A stretch of DNA of 64,000 bases, taken from contig JADJOR010000005.1 of assembly GCA_016713665.1 (NCBI GenBank), forward strand, positions 434,001-498,000, read 5' to 3'. Every line of letters starts with the position of its first letter. Within the stretch, counting starts at the first letter, position 1. Below are positions 27,478-39,644 of the stretch, in pieces. Both the position numbers and the translations under genes were made by a program. The stretch is from Deltaproteobacteria bacterium. GTDB taxonomy: Bacteria; Myxococcota_A; UBA9160; UBA4427. The notes beneath the pieces are model-generated. The model searched no databases and had not been told where the DNA came from. It saw only the letters and a list, made by a program, of their open reading frames with translations.

Positions 27478-28728
27478 TTACCCGGATTCGTCCCGTTCGT
27501 CCAGGGCACCGACCGCCGCCAGCACCGTCGCGTGGACCAGCAGGCAGCCGCCCCGGACGGGATCCGTCCCGAGCTGGAAGGGGGCGAGGACGCCGAGGGT
27601 CCGCCGGCCCGCAGACTGATGCGCCACGACGGCGCTCTCGATGTCGCGGTCGCCGTGGAGGGACTCGCCCCGATCGAGGCAGCCGAGCTGCAGGACCACG
27701 GACGAAGGGGGAAGGGCGTCCACGGCTTCGCGCAGGTGTTCGCGTGCCCCCGCCGCATCGGGCAGCGCGAAGGCGACCCGATCGAAGCGAGCGAAGTCCC
27801 CGAGCAGACCGATCGAGCCCCGGCGCCGGTCGAGCCCGGTAAGGTAGCGCTCCTCGAAACACATGGGCTCGACGTCACCCTCTCGACCCGATCCGGAGCT
27901 CCGGGCGATCCGGATGAGAAGCCGATCGAGGCTCGCCTCGATCGGCGCGTCGTCGGCCAGGCCGAGCTGGCGGCGGATCCAGTCGACCGGAGGCTCGCCG
28001 TCGAGGGCGTCGATCCAGTGGGGTCGGCAGGCGGTGATCTCGAGCCAGGGGCTCGCGAGCCGGGTCGCCCCCGCACACTGCACGCGGGCCGGGAGATCCG
28101 GAGGATCGATCCGCCCCGGCGCCCCCCCGGCGCCCGCGGCGCCCGGAAAGCAGAGCCCGACGAGCGGGTCGCGCGGGGCGGGCGATTCGGTCCGCGACCA
28201 GGCTTCCGCCGGTCCACCCTCGACGCCGACAGCCGCTGCCCCGGCCAGCCAGGGCCCTCCGGCGCCCGACCCGAAGCGGGTCAGCAAGGCCGCGAGCCCG
28301 GGCATCCCCACGGCGTCGGGAAAGAGCACGACCAGGTCGTCTCCCCTGGCCGATCCGTGGTCGAGCGACCCGAGGATCTCCTTCAAGAGGTCGTCCGGAT
28401 CCCGATCGCCGCCTTCGCAGACGATCGGCCAGGGCGCCCCCGGCCCGTCGCTCCAGGCCAGGACGGCGACTGCCGGCTCGCCCTGCCAGACCCGCCCGTC
28501 GCAGACGAGGCCCTCGAAGGTCGTCCCGACGAGCTCGGCCCCGGTCCACCGCTCGGCGAGGCGTTCCCCGACCTGCTCCCCCATCGCCCCGGAAGCCGCC
28601 GTCGCCCACACGAAGGCTCCCGCGACGGCATCCGGCCCGCCTAGCGTGGACTCGACCGCGTCGGCCAGGGCACGGGACACGGCCACCGCGTCGAAGGCGG
28701 CCTCGAGCGCGACGGCGAGGCGGGTCAT
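27478..28728 (-). CDS. FIST domain sensory protein
   Basis: 416 residues. The FIST_N part covers about residues 1-215: FVWATAASGAMGEQV, ELVGTTFEGLVCDGRV, the repeated GGxxxP-type turns, and LVVLFPDAVGMPGLAALL. The FIST_C part follows, with RLASPWLEITACRPHWIDALDGEP, DRRRGSIGLLGDFARFDRVAFAL and a closing HATVLAAVGAL. FIST proteins are ligand-binding input modules thought to bind small molecules such as amino acids. This one has no attached kinase or GGDEF domain. It precedes the IclR regulator and the class IV aminotransferase on the same strand, which may point to amino-acid-related sensing. Confidence 0.8.
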   Translation of the reverse strand: MTRLAVALEAAFDAVAVSRALADAVESTLGGPDAVAGAFVWATAASGAMGEQVGERLAERWTGAELVGTTFEGLVCDGRVWQGEPAVAVLAWSDGPGAPWPIVCEGGDRDPDDLLKEILGSLDHGSARGDDLVVLFPDAVGMPGLAALLTRFGSGAGGPWLAGAAAVGVEGGPAEAWSRTESPAPRDPLVGLCFPGAAGAGGAPGRIDPPDLPARVQCAGATRLASPWLEITACRPHWIDALDGEPPVDWIRRQLGLADDAPIEASLDRLLIRIARSSGSGREGDVEPMCFEERYLTGLDRRRGSIGLLGDFARFDRVAFALPDAAGAREHLREAVDALPPSSVVLQLGCLDRGESLHGDRDIESAVVAHQSAGRRTLGVLAPFQLGTDPVRGGCLLVHATVLAAVGALDERDESG

Positions 28729-28853
28729 GGCCAGTCGATACCCCCTCGAGCGGGCCGGGCGCCAGCCTCCCCGCCCGGGGTCGGGGGCCGAAGCCGACCC
28801 GGGCCTCCGGCGAGTTCGGCCGTGAATCGGCCCGGGGTGCTTGAATTCTCGGG

Positions 28854-28882
28854 TTTCGGGCGGCCATCGCGTCGGCTAGATT
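28854..28882 (+). promoter_or_regulatory. Putative promoter for RNase D gene
   Basis: TTTCGG (28854-28859), 17-base spacer, TAGATT (28877-28882). It lies about 130 bases before the start codon. The 282-base gap between the FIST gene and this gene otherwise shows no coding sequence. Weak -35, so low confidence. Confidence 0.3.
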
Positions 28883-29010
28883 GGCCGGCGGCCGCCACCC
28901 TCCAGGCGACCGTCGAGCCCCCCTGCCGATGAGGTTTCCGAAGGCGACGCCCCGAGCTCGGGTGGGTGCGTCGATGGGGGCGCTGGACTCGGTCCGGTCG
29001 GTCCAGCGAG

Positions 29011-30333
29011 ATGGAATTGAGCGACTACGAAATCATCACGCAACGTTCCGACCTCGAGCGACTCGCCAAACAGCTAATGCGTGAAGAAGTCGTCGCCGTC
29101 GATACGGAAGCCGACAGCTTCTACCACTACTTCGACAAGGTCTGCCTGGTCCAGATCGCGACCCGCGACGGCTGCTGGCTCGTGGATCCGATCGCGCTGG
29201 GCGGGGCGGCGGAGCTCGAGCCGCTCGGGCCCGTCTTCTCGTCGCCGAAGGTGAAGGTCCTCTTCCACGCCGCCGAGTACGACATCTACGTGCTCAAGCG
29301 CGACTGCGGCTTCGAGTTCACGAACCTCTTCGACACGATGGTCTCGGCCCAGCTGCTCGGCTATCCGGCGATCGGCCTGTCGGCGCTCGTCGAGAAACAT
29401 TTCGGTGTGTCGCTGCCGAAGGACGAGCAACGCTCCGACTGGTCGCGCCGCCCGCTGACCGAGAAGCAGCTTCGTTATGCGGCATCCGACGTCCACTACC
29501 TGATCCAGCTCGCCGAGACCCTCGAAGGCGAGCTCCGCCGGGCCGGACGCTTCGAATGGGCGATGAACGATTTCGAGACCCTCTGCGGCCGGCGCTGGCC
29601 GGATCGCGAGTTCGACGAGCTCGGCTATCTCCGCATCACCGGCGCCCGCGCCCTCGATCCCGTCGCCCTCGCGGTGCTGCGCGAGCTCTACCTGCTGCGC
29701 GATCAGCGCTCGCGCGAGATCGATCGCCCGCCCTTCAAGGTGCTCGGCAATCGGACCCTGCTCGAGATCGCGCGCGAGAAGATCTCGGATCTCGACTCGC
29801 TCGCCGAGATCAAGGGCATCACGGACCTGATCCTGAAGCGGCTCGGCAAGGACATGGTCGCCGCGGTGAAGAAGGGATTGCGCAAGCCTCACGGGCCGAT
29901 TCCGCGCCTCGACACCGCCGTGCGTCGCCGGATGGATCGGCCGACCGAGAAGCGGCTCGCAGCGCTCAAGGAATGGCGCGGTCCGCGGGCCCAGTCGCTG
30001 GCCCTGGATCCGGGCGTGCTGTGTCCCAATGCCGCGCTCGAGGCGATCGCCTGGGCGAGCCCCGCGACGGCCGACGAAATGAAGAGCATCGTCGAGCTCA
30101 AGGGCTGGTTCGTGCGCGAATTCGGCGAGGAGATCGTCGGCGTGCTGGCGACCCATGCCGAGAGCGCCGCCGCAGCCGAGGCCGCCGAGGGCGATGCGAC
30201 CGCCGAGGGCCAGAATGGCGAAGCGCGACCCGACGGGTCGCCGCGGCGATCCCGCCGCCGCTCGGGCCGGAGCCGGCGTTCCGCCCGCGCCAAGCGCGCC
30301 GCCCGCCAGGGCACCACCAAATCCAGCTCCTAG
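29011..30333 (+). CDS. rnd: Ribonuclease D
   Basis: 440 residues from the ATG at 29011 (MELSDYEIITQRSDL); an ATG 45 bases earlier adds an Arg-rich leader. The 3'-5' exonuclease acts on tRNA precursors and structured RNAs. The DEDDy catalytic site is visible: VAVDTEADSF (Exo I), LFHAAEYDIYVLKRD (Exo II) and YAASDVHYL (Exo III Tyr/Asp). An HRDC domain follows (LRELYLLRDQRSREIDRPPFKV), with a second HRDC-like helix set at about 330-400. The last 45 residues are an Ala/Glu- then Arg/Ser-rich tail, likely disordered and RNA-contacting. A strong hairpin follows 72 bases after the stop. Confidence 0.92.
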   Translation: MELSDYEIITQRSDLERLAKQLMREEVVAVDTEADSFYHYFDKVCLVQIATRDGCWLVDPIALGGAAELEPLGPVFSSPKVKVLFHAAEYDIYVLKRDCGFEFTNLFDTMVSAQLLGYPAIGLSALVEKHFGVSLPKDEQRSDWSRRPLTEKQLRYAASDVHYLIQLAETLEGELRRAGRFEWAMNDFETLCGRRWPDREFDELGYLRITGARALDPVALAVLRELYLLRDQRSREIDRPPFKVLGNRTLLEIAREKISDLDSLAEIKGITDLILKRLGKDMVAAVKKGLRKPHGPIPRLDTAVRRRMDRPTEKRLAALKEWRGPRAQSLALDPGVLCPNAALEAIAWASPATADEMKSIVELKGWFVREFGEEIVGVLATHAESAAAAEAAEGDATAEGQNGEARPDGSPRRSRRRSGRSRRSARAKRAARQGTTKSSS

Positions 30334-30404
30334 CCACGATCGCGAGCATCCGGCGACCTGCCGGCCAGCCGCCAGCGGACGAACGCCGGGATCCTGAAAC
30401 GCGA

Positions 30405-30435
30405 TGGCCCCCTCCAGTGAAACTGGAGGGGGCCA
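30405..30435 (+). terminator. Perfect 14-bp hairpin after rnd
   Basis: TGGCCCCCTCCAGT, 3-base loop GAA, ACTGGAGGGGGCCA: a perfect inverted repeat 72 bases after the rnd stop. No U-tract follows, so it could be a Rho-independent-like terminator without a tail, a 3' RNA-stabilising hairpin, or a structured RNA element. Confidence 0.55.
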
Positions 30436-30500
30436 GATCGAACAGGAGGGGATCGGACTCCTGGATCGAGATCGTGTCTTGCGTGATTCGAGAGGATCAC

Positions 30501-30548
30501 TGGCCGGCCCGAACAAACGCGCCCGTGTTTAATCGCTCGGGCCAGCCA
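30501..30548 (+). terminator. Two-tier stem-loop followed by TTTT
   Basis: Outer arms TGGCCGGCCCGA (30501-30512) and TCGGGCCAGCCA (30537-30548) pair with one C-A mismatch. Inside them AAACGCG and CGTGTTT form a second helix with one G-U pair. GTTTTCC follows at once, as expected for an intrinsic terminator. It may alternatively be part of a small RNA in this gene-free spacer. Confidence 0.45.
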
Positions 30549-30918
30549 GTTTTCCTATCGAACGATCTCTTCTAAAGCAGGTTGCGTGCCAGCCTCGAAG
30601 AAATTCTCAATCTTCCTGCAAGTCACCGTCCGTCCAGATTTTTTCGCGCGAAGGGCCCGATTGTGAAGCAGGCGATGCAGCTGCATCCACAGGCGGCAGG
30701 GGATGGTCTGACATGGACACGATGCCCCAGTGTGCGCTTCGAATCCGCTTTGATCCCGAAGGCTTGAGTCCGTGTGGGATCCGAGTTGGCTGCCGCCCTG
30801 GGCGGCAGGGCGAATGAGCGGGGATCCGTCCGGTGGGCACGAGCGGCGAAGCCGGAGCCCGGACCGACTCGCGGCACGGCACCGATCCCCGTCCGCGGCC
30901 GTCGAGGCGCGGCCGCGC
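30549..30918. other. Gene-free, AT-richer spacer
   Basis: Part of a 619-base gap between rnd and the aminopeptidase gene. Base composition is visibly less GC-rich than the flanks up to about 30790. I see no convincing coding frame. A perfect 14-base palindrome GATGCAGCTGCATC lies at 30674-30687. An unrecognised small RNA or a remnant of decayed DNA is possible. Confidence 0.4.
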
Positions 30919-30945
30919 TTGACGCCGCCTGCGATGGGATAGACT
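30919..30945 (+). promoter_or_regulatory. Putative promoter of the aminopeptidase gene (leaderless)
   Basis: TTGACG (30919-30924), 15-base spacer, TAGACT (30940-30945), then GCGCGCC and the GTG start at 30953. Transcription would begin at or next to the start codon. The spacer is short for sigma70. Confidence 0.4.
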
Positions 30946-30952
30946 GCGCGCC

Positions 30953-32263
30953 GTGTTCGCCGCACGGCGCCAACAACTGCTCGCTGCCCTGGGTCCCAAC
31001 GCCGTCGCGATCTTCGTGGGCGGTCGCCTTGCCACGCGCTCGGCCGACACCGAGTACCCGTTCCGCCAGGACAGCGATTTCTGGTACCTGACGGGCTTCG
31101 ACCACCCGGACGCGATCGCCGTCCTGTCGACCCGCCCCGGCCCGGCATTCACCCTCTTCGTCCAGCCCCGCGACCGCGCCGCCGAGACCTGGACCGGCTA
31201 CCGGCCGGGCATCGAGGGCGCCGTCGCCGACTATGGCGCGGACGAGGCTCATCCGCGGGAGAGCTTCCTCGAGAAGCTCCCGACCCTGGTCCGCGGCGCC
31301 GACCGCATCTACCACACCCTCGGTCGCGAGCCCGCGATCGACGGCCGCATCGTCTCGCTCCAGGACGAGATCCGGCGCCAGTCCCGCGGCGGCGTGCTGC
31401 CGGCGCAGGCGCTCGTCGACCCACGCCTGCTCGTCCACGAGATGCGCCTGAAGAAGACCCCCGAAGAGATCGCGCTGATGCAGCACGCAGCCGGGATCTC
31501 CCTCGAGGCGCATCAGGCGGCCGCGCGCCTCGCCCATCCCGGTCGCTACGAGTACGAGCTCGAGGCCGAGCTCGCGCGCAGCTTCCGCGCCCGCGGCGGC
31601 GCCGGCCCCGCCTACGGCTCGATCGTCGGCGGCGGGAAGAACGCGACGATCCTCCACTACATCCGCAACGACCAGCCGCTCGTCGCCGGGGACCTCGTCC
31701 TGATCGACGCGGGCGTCGAATATCAGGGCTATGCCTCCGACGTGACCCGGACCTATCCCGTCGGCGGCCGCTTCGGCGGCGCCGCCCGCGACCTCTACTC
31801 GGTCGTGCTCGCGGCCCAGCTCGCCGCCCACGACGCGTCGAAGCCCGGCGCGACGCTTCCCGAGATCCATCAGACGACGCTCCGGGTCCTCGTCGAGGGC
31901 CTGCGCTCCCTCGGCATCCTGTCGGCCTCGACCGACGAGATCGTCTCGAAGGAGCTCTATCGCCCCTATTACATGCACGGCACGAGTCATTGGCTCGGCC
32001 TCGACGTCCACGACGTCGGCGCCTACGTCGTGCGTGCGGACGACGGGACGACGAAGCCGCGCCCCCTCGCCCCCGGCATGGTCTACACCATCGAGCCCGG
32101 CCTCTACGTCGCCGCCGACGACGAGAAGGCGCCGGCGGCGTTCCGCGGGATCGGCATCCGGATCGAAGACGACGTCGTCGTCACGGAGACCGGCATCCTG
32201 AACCTGACGCGAGACATCCCGAAATCGATCGACGCCCTCGAGGCCTGGGTCCAGGGGACCTGA
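30953..32263 (+). CDS. pepP: Xaa-Pro aminopeptidase (M24B)
   Basis: 436 residues from a GTG at 30953. A cytosolic dimetal peptidase that removes the residue before proline. The N-terminal domain has FRQDSDFWYLTGFDHPDAIA, typical of AMP_N/PepP. The pita-bread catalytic domain carries metal ligands in LIDAGVEYQGYASDVTRTYP (two Asp), HGTSHWLGLDVHDVG (His), TIEPGLYV (Glu) and GIGIRIEDDVVVTETG (Glu). All five ligand positions are present. It precedes acs by 101 bases. Confidence 0.93.
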   Translation: MFAARRQQLLAALGPNAVAIFVGGRLATRSADTEYPFRQDSDFWYLTGFDHPDAIAVLSTRPGPAFTLFVQPRDRAAETWTGYRPGIEGAVADYGADEAHPRESFLEKLPTLVRGADRIYHTLGREPAIDGRIVSLQDEIRRQSRGGVLPAQALVDPRLLVHEMRLKKTPEEIALMQHAAGISLEAHQAAARLAHPGRYEYELEAELARSFRARGGAGPAYGSIVGGGKNATILHYIRNDQPLVAGDLVLIDAGVEYQGYASDVTRTYPVGGRFGGAARDLYSVVLAAQLAAHDASKPGATLPEIHQTTLRVLVEGLRSLGILSASTDEIVSKELYRPYYMHGTSHWLGLDVHDVGAYVVRADDGTTKPRPLAPGMVYTIEPGLYVAADDEKAPAAFRGIGIRIEDDVVVTETGILNLTRDIPKSIDALEAWVQGT

Positions 32264-32364
32264 GACCGGCCGAGCGGGACGCGTCGACGCCCAAGACGAC
32301 CGAGATCGGATCGATCGACCTGGCGATCGGCCCGTCCATCGACCTAGCAAGAGGAATTCTTCCC

Positions 32365-34319
<1,955 letters not shown>

Positions 34320-34320
<1 letters not shown>

Positions 34321-35668
34321 TGGGCCAGCCGGGCGACGCCGAGCTCGAGCGCTTCATGGCGGAGGTCGCGCGCCGCAACCCCGCGGAGCCCGAGTTCCTG
34401 CAGGCGGTGCGTGAGGTCGCACGGGACGTGCTGCCGCTCGTTGCCGGGAACGCGGCCTATCGCGACGCGCAGATCCTCGAGCGCCTGACCGAGCCGGACC
34501 GCGCGATCGTCTTTCGCGTCGCGTGGATCGACGACGCGGGCCGGGTGCGCATCAACCGCGGCATGCGTGTGCAGTGGAACCACTCGATCGGGCCGTACAA
34601 GGGCGGCCTGCGCTTCCATCCGAGCGTGAACCTCTCGATCCTCAAGTTCCTCGCCTTCGAGCAGACCTTCAAGAACGCGCTGACGACGCTCCCGATGGGC
34701 GGCGCGAAGGGCGGCTCGGATTTCGACCCGCGCGGCAAGAGCGACGGCGAGGTCATGCGCTTCTGCCAGAGCTTCATGAGCGAGCTCTTCCGCCACATCG
34801 GACCGAATACCGACGTGCCCGCCGGCGACATCGGCGTCGGTGCACGCGAGATCGGCTTCCTCTTCGGCCAGTACAAGCGCCTCTCGAACGAGTTCACGGG
34901 CACCTTCACGGGCAAGGGCCTCTCCTTCGGCGGCTCCCTGATCCGCACCGAGGCGACCGGCTTCGGCCTCGTCTACCTCGCCCGCGAGATGCTCGCGACC
35001 CGAGGTGACGAGCTGCGGGCAGGACCTGCCTCGTCTCCGGCGCGGGCAACGTCGCGCAGCACACGGCCGAGAAGCTGATCGAGCTGGGCGCGAAGGTCGT
35101 CACGCTCTCGGACTCGGACGGGTTCATCCACGATCCGCAGGGCATCGACGCCGAGAAGCTCGCCTGGACGATCGACCTGAAGACGCGCCGCCGCGGTCGC
35201 ATCCACGAGTACGTCGAGAAGTGGGGCGGGAGCTTCCACGCCGGCGAGCGCCCCTGGCGCGTCCCCTGCGACCTCGCGTTCCCCTGCGCGACGCAGAACG
35301 AGATCGATGCGAGCGACGCGCGCGCGCTCGTCGCGAACGGCTGCCGGCTGGTCGCCGAGGGCGCCAACATGCCGTCGGATCTCGACGCGATCCGCGTCTT
35401 CCACGAGAGCCGGATCCTGTTCGGCCCGGCCAAGGCCGCGAACGCCGGCGGCGTCGCCGTCTCCGGTCTCGAGCAGACGCAGAACGCGATGCGACTCTCG
35501 TGGACCCGGGAGGAGGTCGACGCGAAGCTGCTCGAGATCATGCGGAACATCCACGCGCGCTGTGTCGAGCACGGTCGCGACGGCGACTCCGTCGACTATC
35601 TGCGCGGCGCGAACCGGGCGGGCTTCCTCAAGGTCGCCGAGGCGATGCGGGCGCAGGGCGTGCTGTGA
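34320..35668 (+). pseudogene. gdhA: NADP-type glutamate dehydrogenase, frameshifted
   Basis: Start ATG at 34320, overlapping the acs stop (TGATG). The first frame gives about 235 residues of a hexameric GdhA: GPYKGGLRFHPSVNLSILKF, TLPMGGAKGGSDFDPRGKSD (catalytic lysine region), and PAGDIGVGAREIGFLFGQYK. Near 35015-35019, in the loop before the NADP-binding VSGAGNVAQ, the frame is lost. One missing base restores it, and the second frame continues to the natural C-terminus (GANRAGFLKVAEAMRAQGVL) at 35668. Both halves are well conserved and no second lesion is present, so a sequencing or assembly indel is likelier than recent pseudogenisation. The enzyme converts 2-oxoglutarate and ammonium to glutamate. 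Confidence 0.88.
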
Positions 35669-35715
35669 AGCACGGCGCGGCCGCTCGACCGACGTCGGAG
35701 CGACCGCGGGCCCGC

Positions 35716-36303
35716 CTAGCGTTCCGGATCGTCGCTCCGCCAGCGCCCATCCGCGCCGCGCACGACGCGCACGACGCCCCCGAGCTCCGGCGCCGGCCCC
35801 GGCAGCGTCTCCCCGCTCACGAGCTCGAGCAGCGTCCGGACGACGCCTTTGTGCGCGACGACGAGCGCCGTGGTCGCCTCGACCGCGCGGAGCCGCTCGA
35901 GCCCCCGGGCGATGCGCGCCCGGAAATCCGCGCGCCGCTCGCCGCCCGGATAGTCGAAGCGCGCGAGATCGCGTTGCCAGACGGAAAAGAGCTCGGGATC
36001 GCGCGCCGCGATCTCCTCGCGCGTGAGGCCCTCCCAGCGGCCGAAGTCGACCTCGCGGAAATCCGCCTCGAGATGGATCGTGTGGTCGGGCACCAGGATG
36101 CGGGCCGACTCCGCCGCGCGCGAGAGCGAGCTCGCCCAGACGACCTCGAAGCGCTCGCCCGCGATCCGCTCCCGCGCGCGCTGCACCTGTTCGCGGCCCT
36201 CGTCCGAGAGCGGCACGTCCGTCGCGCCGTAGTACCGGATGCTCGATTGCCCGGCCGTCTCGCCGTGGCGCACGAGGACCAATCGCTCGAGTCGTTCCGC
36301 CAT
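35716..36303 (-). CDS. Histidine phosphatase family protein (phosphoglycerate mutase-like)
   Basis: 195 residues from the ATG at 36303 (MAERLERLVLVRHGETAGQ). The frame extends 33 codons further upstream, but that part is unlike the family. The phosphorylated histidine is in LVRHGETAGQSS. The second arginine is in WASSLSRAAESARIL, the acidic residue in FREVDFGRWEGLTREEI, and the second histidine in VVAHKGVVRTLLEL. Substrates in this group range from alpha-ribazole phosphate to sugar phosphates. None is indicated here. It is convergent with gdhA and divergent from sfsA. Confidence 0.88.
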   Translation of the reverse strand: MAERLERLVLVRHGETAGQSSIRYYGATDVPLSDEGREQVQRARERIAGERFEVVWASSLSRAAESARILVPDHTIHLEADFREVDFGRWEGLTREEIAARDPELFSVWQRDLARFDYPGGERRADFRARIARGLERLRAVEATTALVVAHKGVVRTLLELVSGETLPGPAPELGGVVRVVRGADGRWRSDDPER

Positions 36304-36410
36304 GCGCGGACCTTCGCTTCCGCCGGGAGCCGAGTCAATCGCGTCGCGTGCCCCCGCTCGGCCCGCGTCCGTGGGCTCGCGATCGCTCTCCGGCGCGCCC
36401 ACCCGCCGAC

Positions 36411-37164
36411 ATGACGCAGCGCCCTCCCGACCCGCTCGCGTCGATCCGCATCCCCATCGAGGCAGGCCTCGAGGGCCGCCTCGTCCGCCGCTACAAGCGC
36501 TTCCTCGCCGATGTCCTGCTCCCCGACGGCCGCGAGCTCACCGTCCACTGCCCGAATCCCGGCCGCATGCTCGGCACGCAGGAGCCGGGCTCCCCCGTCC
36601 GCTGCTCGACCCACGACGACCCGCGACGCAAGCTCCGCCATACCCTCGAGATGATCCGCGTCGGGGACGTCTGGGTCGGCCTGCACGCCGCGCGGGCGAA
36701 CGACGTGGCGCGGGCCGTGCTCGAGGCCGACGCGCATGCCCCGCTCGCGGGCTATGCGCAGCTCGAGCGCGAGGTCGCGTCGCCCGACGGCTCGCGCTTC
36801 GACTTCCGGCTGACGTCGCCCGTCGAGGCTCATGCGTCGGCCCCCCGATCTGCAGTCTGCTGGGTCGAGGTCAAGAGCGTGACGCTCTGCGAGGAGGCCG
36901 CGCGCGGTTCCCCGACGCCGTCACCGCGCGCGGTCGCCGCCATCTCGAGCATCTCGTCGAGCGCGTGCGCGAAGGCGAGCGTGCCTGCCTGCTCTTCGTC
37001 GCGCAGCGCGAGGACGCCGACTCGGTCGCCCCCGCGGACGACATCGATCCGGCCTACGGTCGGACCCTGCGCGAAGCCGCCCGGGCCGGCGTCGAGCTCC
37101 ACGCCCTCTCGGCCCGGGTCGAGCCGACCGGGATCGCGCTCGCGCGCGTCCTGCCCGTCCTGCT

Positions 37165-37168
<4 letters not shown>
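36411..37168 (+). pseudogene. sfsA: SfsA family protein, frameshifted
   Basis: Start ATG at 36411. The first frame gives an SfsA N-terminal part (LVRRYKRFLADVLLPDGREL, VHCPNPGRMLG) and the PD-(D/E)XK-like core VCWVEVKSVTLCEEAA. Near 36906 the frame breaks. One missing base restores FPDAVTARGRRHLEHLVERV and the remainder (FVAQREDADSVAPADDIDPAYG to VLPVLL) up to 37168. With the repair the protein would be about 252 residues, slightly above family length. SfsA proteins are predicted sugar-fermentation regulators with a nuclease-like fold. The stop overlaps the mutY start (ATGA), which argues that the locus is still translated as a unit. A sequencing indel is likely. Confidence 0.82.
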
Positions 37169-38414
<1,246 letters not shown>

Positions 38415-38418
<4 letters not shown>

Positions 38419-39032
38419 GCGCGCGGCGAACGCCGGAGGATCCCCCTTCGACTTCTTCGCGTTCTTCGCCTCCTTCGCCGCGCTTCGCCGACCTCGTCCC
38501 CGATGCCCGCCGCATCGATGAGGCCGAGCCGTCGCGGCCGCCGAGCCGGAGCCGGGGCCGGACAGGCGCCCGACGATTGCCCCCGAGCGCGGGGCCGAAG
38601 CCGCCGCCCCGCGCGCCGTCGGAGCCGGACGACGCTGCGCAGCCGGCCTCGTTTCGCTGGCCCGATCCCGGGAATCGACATCTCGCCGCGGCGCCCGGGA
38701 TCGGCGATCAGCAGCTGGGTCGCCTCGCGCGCGGGGAGCCCGAGGCGGAGGAGCGCATCGATCTGCACGGCACGCGGGTCGCCGAGGCGAAGCGCCTGCT
38801 CGCACGGCGCATCGCGAGCGCCCGGGCGCGGGGGCTTCGCTGCGTCCTCGTCGTCCACGGACGCGGGCGCGGCTCGGCCACGAACGACGCCCCGCTGCGC
38901 GACGCCGTCCCCGACTGGCTGACCCGCGGCGAGACCGGCCGGAGCGTGCTCGCCTTCGCCCCGGCGCCCCGGCAGCAGGGCGGCGAGGGCGCGACGATGG
39001 TGCTCCTGAGAAAGAGCGGAAGCCCCGCCTGA
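38415..39032 (+). CDS. Smr domain protein
   Basis: 205 residues from a GTG overlapping the mutY stop (GTGA). The first 95 residues are Pro/Arg/Ser-rich and probably disordered. A conserved linker follows (HLAAAPGIGDQQLGRLARG). The Smr domain at about 115-205 has DLHGTRVAEAKRLLARRIA, VLVVHGRGRGSATNDAPLRD and the basic tail ATMVLLRKS. Smr domains nick DNA or cleave RNA, and this YdaL/SmrA-like short form is common in proteobacteria. Its place behind mutY is compatible with a repair or RNA role but does not prove one. Confidence 0.88.
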
Positions 39033-39054
39033 GGCCCAGCCCCGCTCGCCTCGC

Positions 39055-39624
39055 CTAACGCCCGGAATCCGGCTCCGGCTCGACCAGCCCCTGCTCGGCC
39101 AGCGACGAGCGGATCGCTTCGACGCGCGCGCGATTGACGCCCATGTCGCCATGGCCGACGCGCGACGCCGAACGCACGCGGATCGTCCCCGCGTCGGAAT
39201 CGAGGGCGAGCTCGACGTCGTCCCGGTAGCGCATGATCCGCGTGGTGAAGACGGTGTGGAGGTAGCCGCTCTCCGCCGTCACGACCTCGACGCGAGGCAG
39301 ACTCGCGAGGTGGGCCGCGAGCGCCTTCCAGGCGGCGTCGGCGTCGCCGCGAATCCGAAACGGCGCGATCGCATGGGCCTCATCGGTCGCCTCGCTCGAG
39401 ACGCAGTTGGGCGAAGCGGGGCAGGGGGCGAGGCGCCCGGAGCCGTCGGCGATCGCCCGGGGCATGCGACCGCCGCAGCCAGCGGCGAGCAGACACGCCG
39501 CGGCCAGCGACACGAAGCCGACGAGCGACGCGCGCCCGACGGAGGCCTCGGAAGAGCGGCGCGCGGCGAATGGCACGAACGGAAGCAGCGCGCGAGCCGG
39601 ATGGAAGGATCGGGCCGGGATCAT
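39055..39624 (-). CDS. DUF1499 lipoprotein
   Basis: 189 residues from the ATG at 39624, which has AAGGAG about 8 bases upstream. The N-terminus is long (about 33 residues). Then comes a hydrophobic stretch and the lipobox LLAAGC, with the lipidated cysteine at about residue 50. The DUF1499 domain follows: APCPASPNCVSSEATDEAH, FRIRGDADAAWKALAAHLAS, SGYLHTVFTTRIMRYRDDVE and VRSASRVGHGDMGVNRARVE. The function of the family is unknown. Members are frequent in marine proteobacteria. It follows the GNAT gene on the same strand. Confidence 0.86.
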   Translation of the reverse strand: MIPARSFHPARALLPFVPFAARRSSEASVGRASLVGFVSLAAACLLAAGCGGRMPRAIADGSGRLAPCPASPNCVSSEATDEAHAIAPFRIRGDADAAWKALAAHLASLPRVEVVTAESGYLHTVFTTRIMRYRDDVELALDSDAGTIRVRSASRVGHGDMGVNRARVEAIRSSLAEQGLVEPEPDSGR

Positions 39625-39644
39625 CGGGAGACTCCTTCGCTGGC

